Assembly (NCBI GenBank): GCA_946480585.1 | Contig: CAMLKQ010000176.1 | Coordinates: 1-5,329, forward strand | Length of the DNA stretch: 5,329 bases | Source: an uncultured Kangiella sp. | GTDB lineage: Bacteria; Pseudomonadota; Gammaproteobacteria; Enterobacterales; DSM-103792 | Direction: 5' to 3' | Shown: piece after piece, positions 4,521 through 5,329 of the stretch | Layout of the letters: the number at the start of each line of letters is the position of its first letter | Position numbering within the stretch: the first letter of the stretch is position 1 | Position numbers and translations under genes: made by a program | The notes under the pieces: model-generated | What the model saw: only the letters and a program-made list of their open reading frames with translations | Database searches by the model: none | Told to the model about the DNA's origin: nothing

Positions 4521-5329
4521 TTAGCCGGCAGCGAGCACTCGCACGCATGGCGCGCCGGTGACGACTTTGCCAATCACCGCGGCATCAGCGAAACCGTGCT
4601 GACGGAAATTGGCCAGCACCGCTTCTACGCTGGCTGGCGTGCAAGCGACCAACAGACCGCCGCTGGTCTGCGGATCGGATAGCAGTGCCTGTTGCCATGG
4701 CGTGCAGCCGTCGAACAATTTGATGTGTTCGCCATAGCCGGCCCAGTTGCGGGTCGAGGCGCCGGTGACAAAGCCCTGCTCGGCCAATGCCGGCACGCCC
4801 GGCAGAATCGGCAGCGCATCGAAGCGCAGCACGATCTCGGCGTTGCTGCCGCGCGCCATCTCCCAACCGTGACCGGCCAGACCAAAGCCGGTGACATCGG
4901 TCATCGCATGCACGCCGTCGATTTGCGCCAATTCAACGCCCGGCGTGTTCAGCTTGGTGGTGTTGGCGACCATCGCGGCGTAACCGTCGGCGCCGAGTTT
5001 GCCTTGCTTGATCGCCGCCGACAGCACGCCAACGCCGAGCGGCTTGCCGAGCACCAGTACATCACCGACTTGTGCGGTGTCGTTGCGCTTCAATTGCTTC
5101 GGATGCACTACACCGATGCCGACCAATCCGTAAATCGGTTCCGGCGTATCAATCGAATGGCCGCCGGCAATCGGAATGCCGGCTGCTTTGCAAACATCTT
5201 CGCCACCACGCAGGATCTCGCGAATCGTTGCCGGTTTCAGCTTGTTGATTGGCATGCCGACAATGGCGAGCGCGAACAGCGGCTTGCCGCCCATCGCGTA
5301 AATATCGGACAGCGCATTGGTCGCGGCGA
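4521..5329 (-). CDS. selD: Selenide, water dikinase (selenophosphate synthase), 5' end outside the window
   Basis: SelD makes selenophosphate from selenide and ATP in the cytoplasm. Selenophosphate is the selenium donor for selenocysteine and for 2-selenouridine in tRNA. The 268 visible residues begin with AATNALSDIYAMGGKP, equivalent to about residue 84 of the 347-residue E. coli protein. They include a conserved Asp of the metal site (codon 5304-5306), then INKL, AGGHSIDTPEP, AMTDVTGFGLAGH and the C-terminal DPQTSGGLL. The reading frame is open to the window edge, so the apparent ATG at 5294 is internal and not the start. The N-terminal catalytic Cys or selenocysteine and Lys lie outside, so it is unknown which catalytic residue is used. 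It ends with tandem TAA codons, 31 nt before the transporter genes, and is probably the upstream gene of their operon. Confidence 0.96.
   Translation of the reverse strand, partial: AATNALSDIYAMGGKPLFALAIVGMPINKLKPATIREILRGGEDVCKAAGIPIAGGHSIDTPEPIYGLVGIGVVHPKQLKRNDTAQVGDVLVLGKPLGVGVLSAAIKQGKLGADGYAAMVANTTKLNTPGVELAQIDGVHAMTDVTGFGLAGHGWEMARGSNAEIVLRFDALPILPGVPALAEQGFVTGASTRNWAGYGEHIKLFDGCTPWQQALLSDPQTSGGLLVACTPASVEAVLANFRQHGFADAAVIGKVVTGAPCVRVLAAG

Noticed and set aside
4521..5294. A complete short selD starting at the ATG at 5294.
   Set aside because: The frame continues upstream to the window edge with AATNALSDIYA, a conserved internal SelD block, so this Met is internal and the gene is cut by the window.

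Overview
The window reads as chromosomal DNA from a GC-rich proteobacterium, most likely a gammaproteobacterium. CarA and SelD look closest to gammaproteobacterial versions from memory, third codon positions are GC-rich, and carA has a TTG start as in E. coli. I cannot name the genus. All seven recognisable genes lie on the minus strand, so transcription runs from high to low coordinates. No mobile element, tRNA, rRNA or CRISPR array was seen.

Region 1 (5329 to about 1117, in transcription order) is a compact cluster: the 3' part of selD (selenophosphate synthase), a PhnD-family periplasmic binding protein, a PhnC-type ATPase and two PhnE-type permeases. Spacing is 31 nt, then 3 nt, then two ATGA overlaps, which strongly suggests one operon. 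The binding protein resembles the family described as a putative selenate ABC transporter substrate-binding protein. With selD next to it, the most economical reading is selenium oxyanion import feeding selenophosphate synthesis, not phosphonate uptake. No C-P lyase gene is present in the window.

Region 2 (1116 to 402) holds a short stand-alone BLUF blue-light photoreceptor gene. It sits 98 nt after the last permease gene if it starts at the ATG that matches the family. That gap contains a perfect 10-bp inverted repeat just before this ATG. Downstream of the BLUF gene is a 173-nt intergenic region with a well-formed sigma-70-like promoter for carA, a dyad overlapping its -35 element, and a leader with a repeat and a UUCG hairpin.

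Region 3 (401 to 1) is the N-terminal third of carA (carbamoyl-phosphate synthase small subunit), cut by the window edge.

The main points of interest are the selenium reading of a phn-like transporter, the placement of a BLUF photoreceptor between that operon and carA, and the dyads flanking the BLUF gene.
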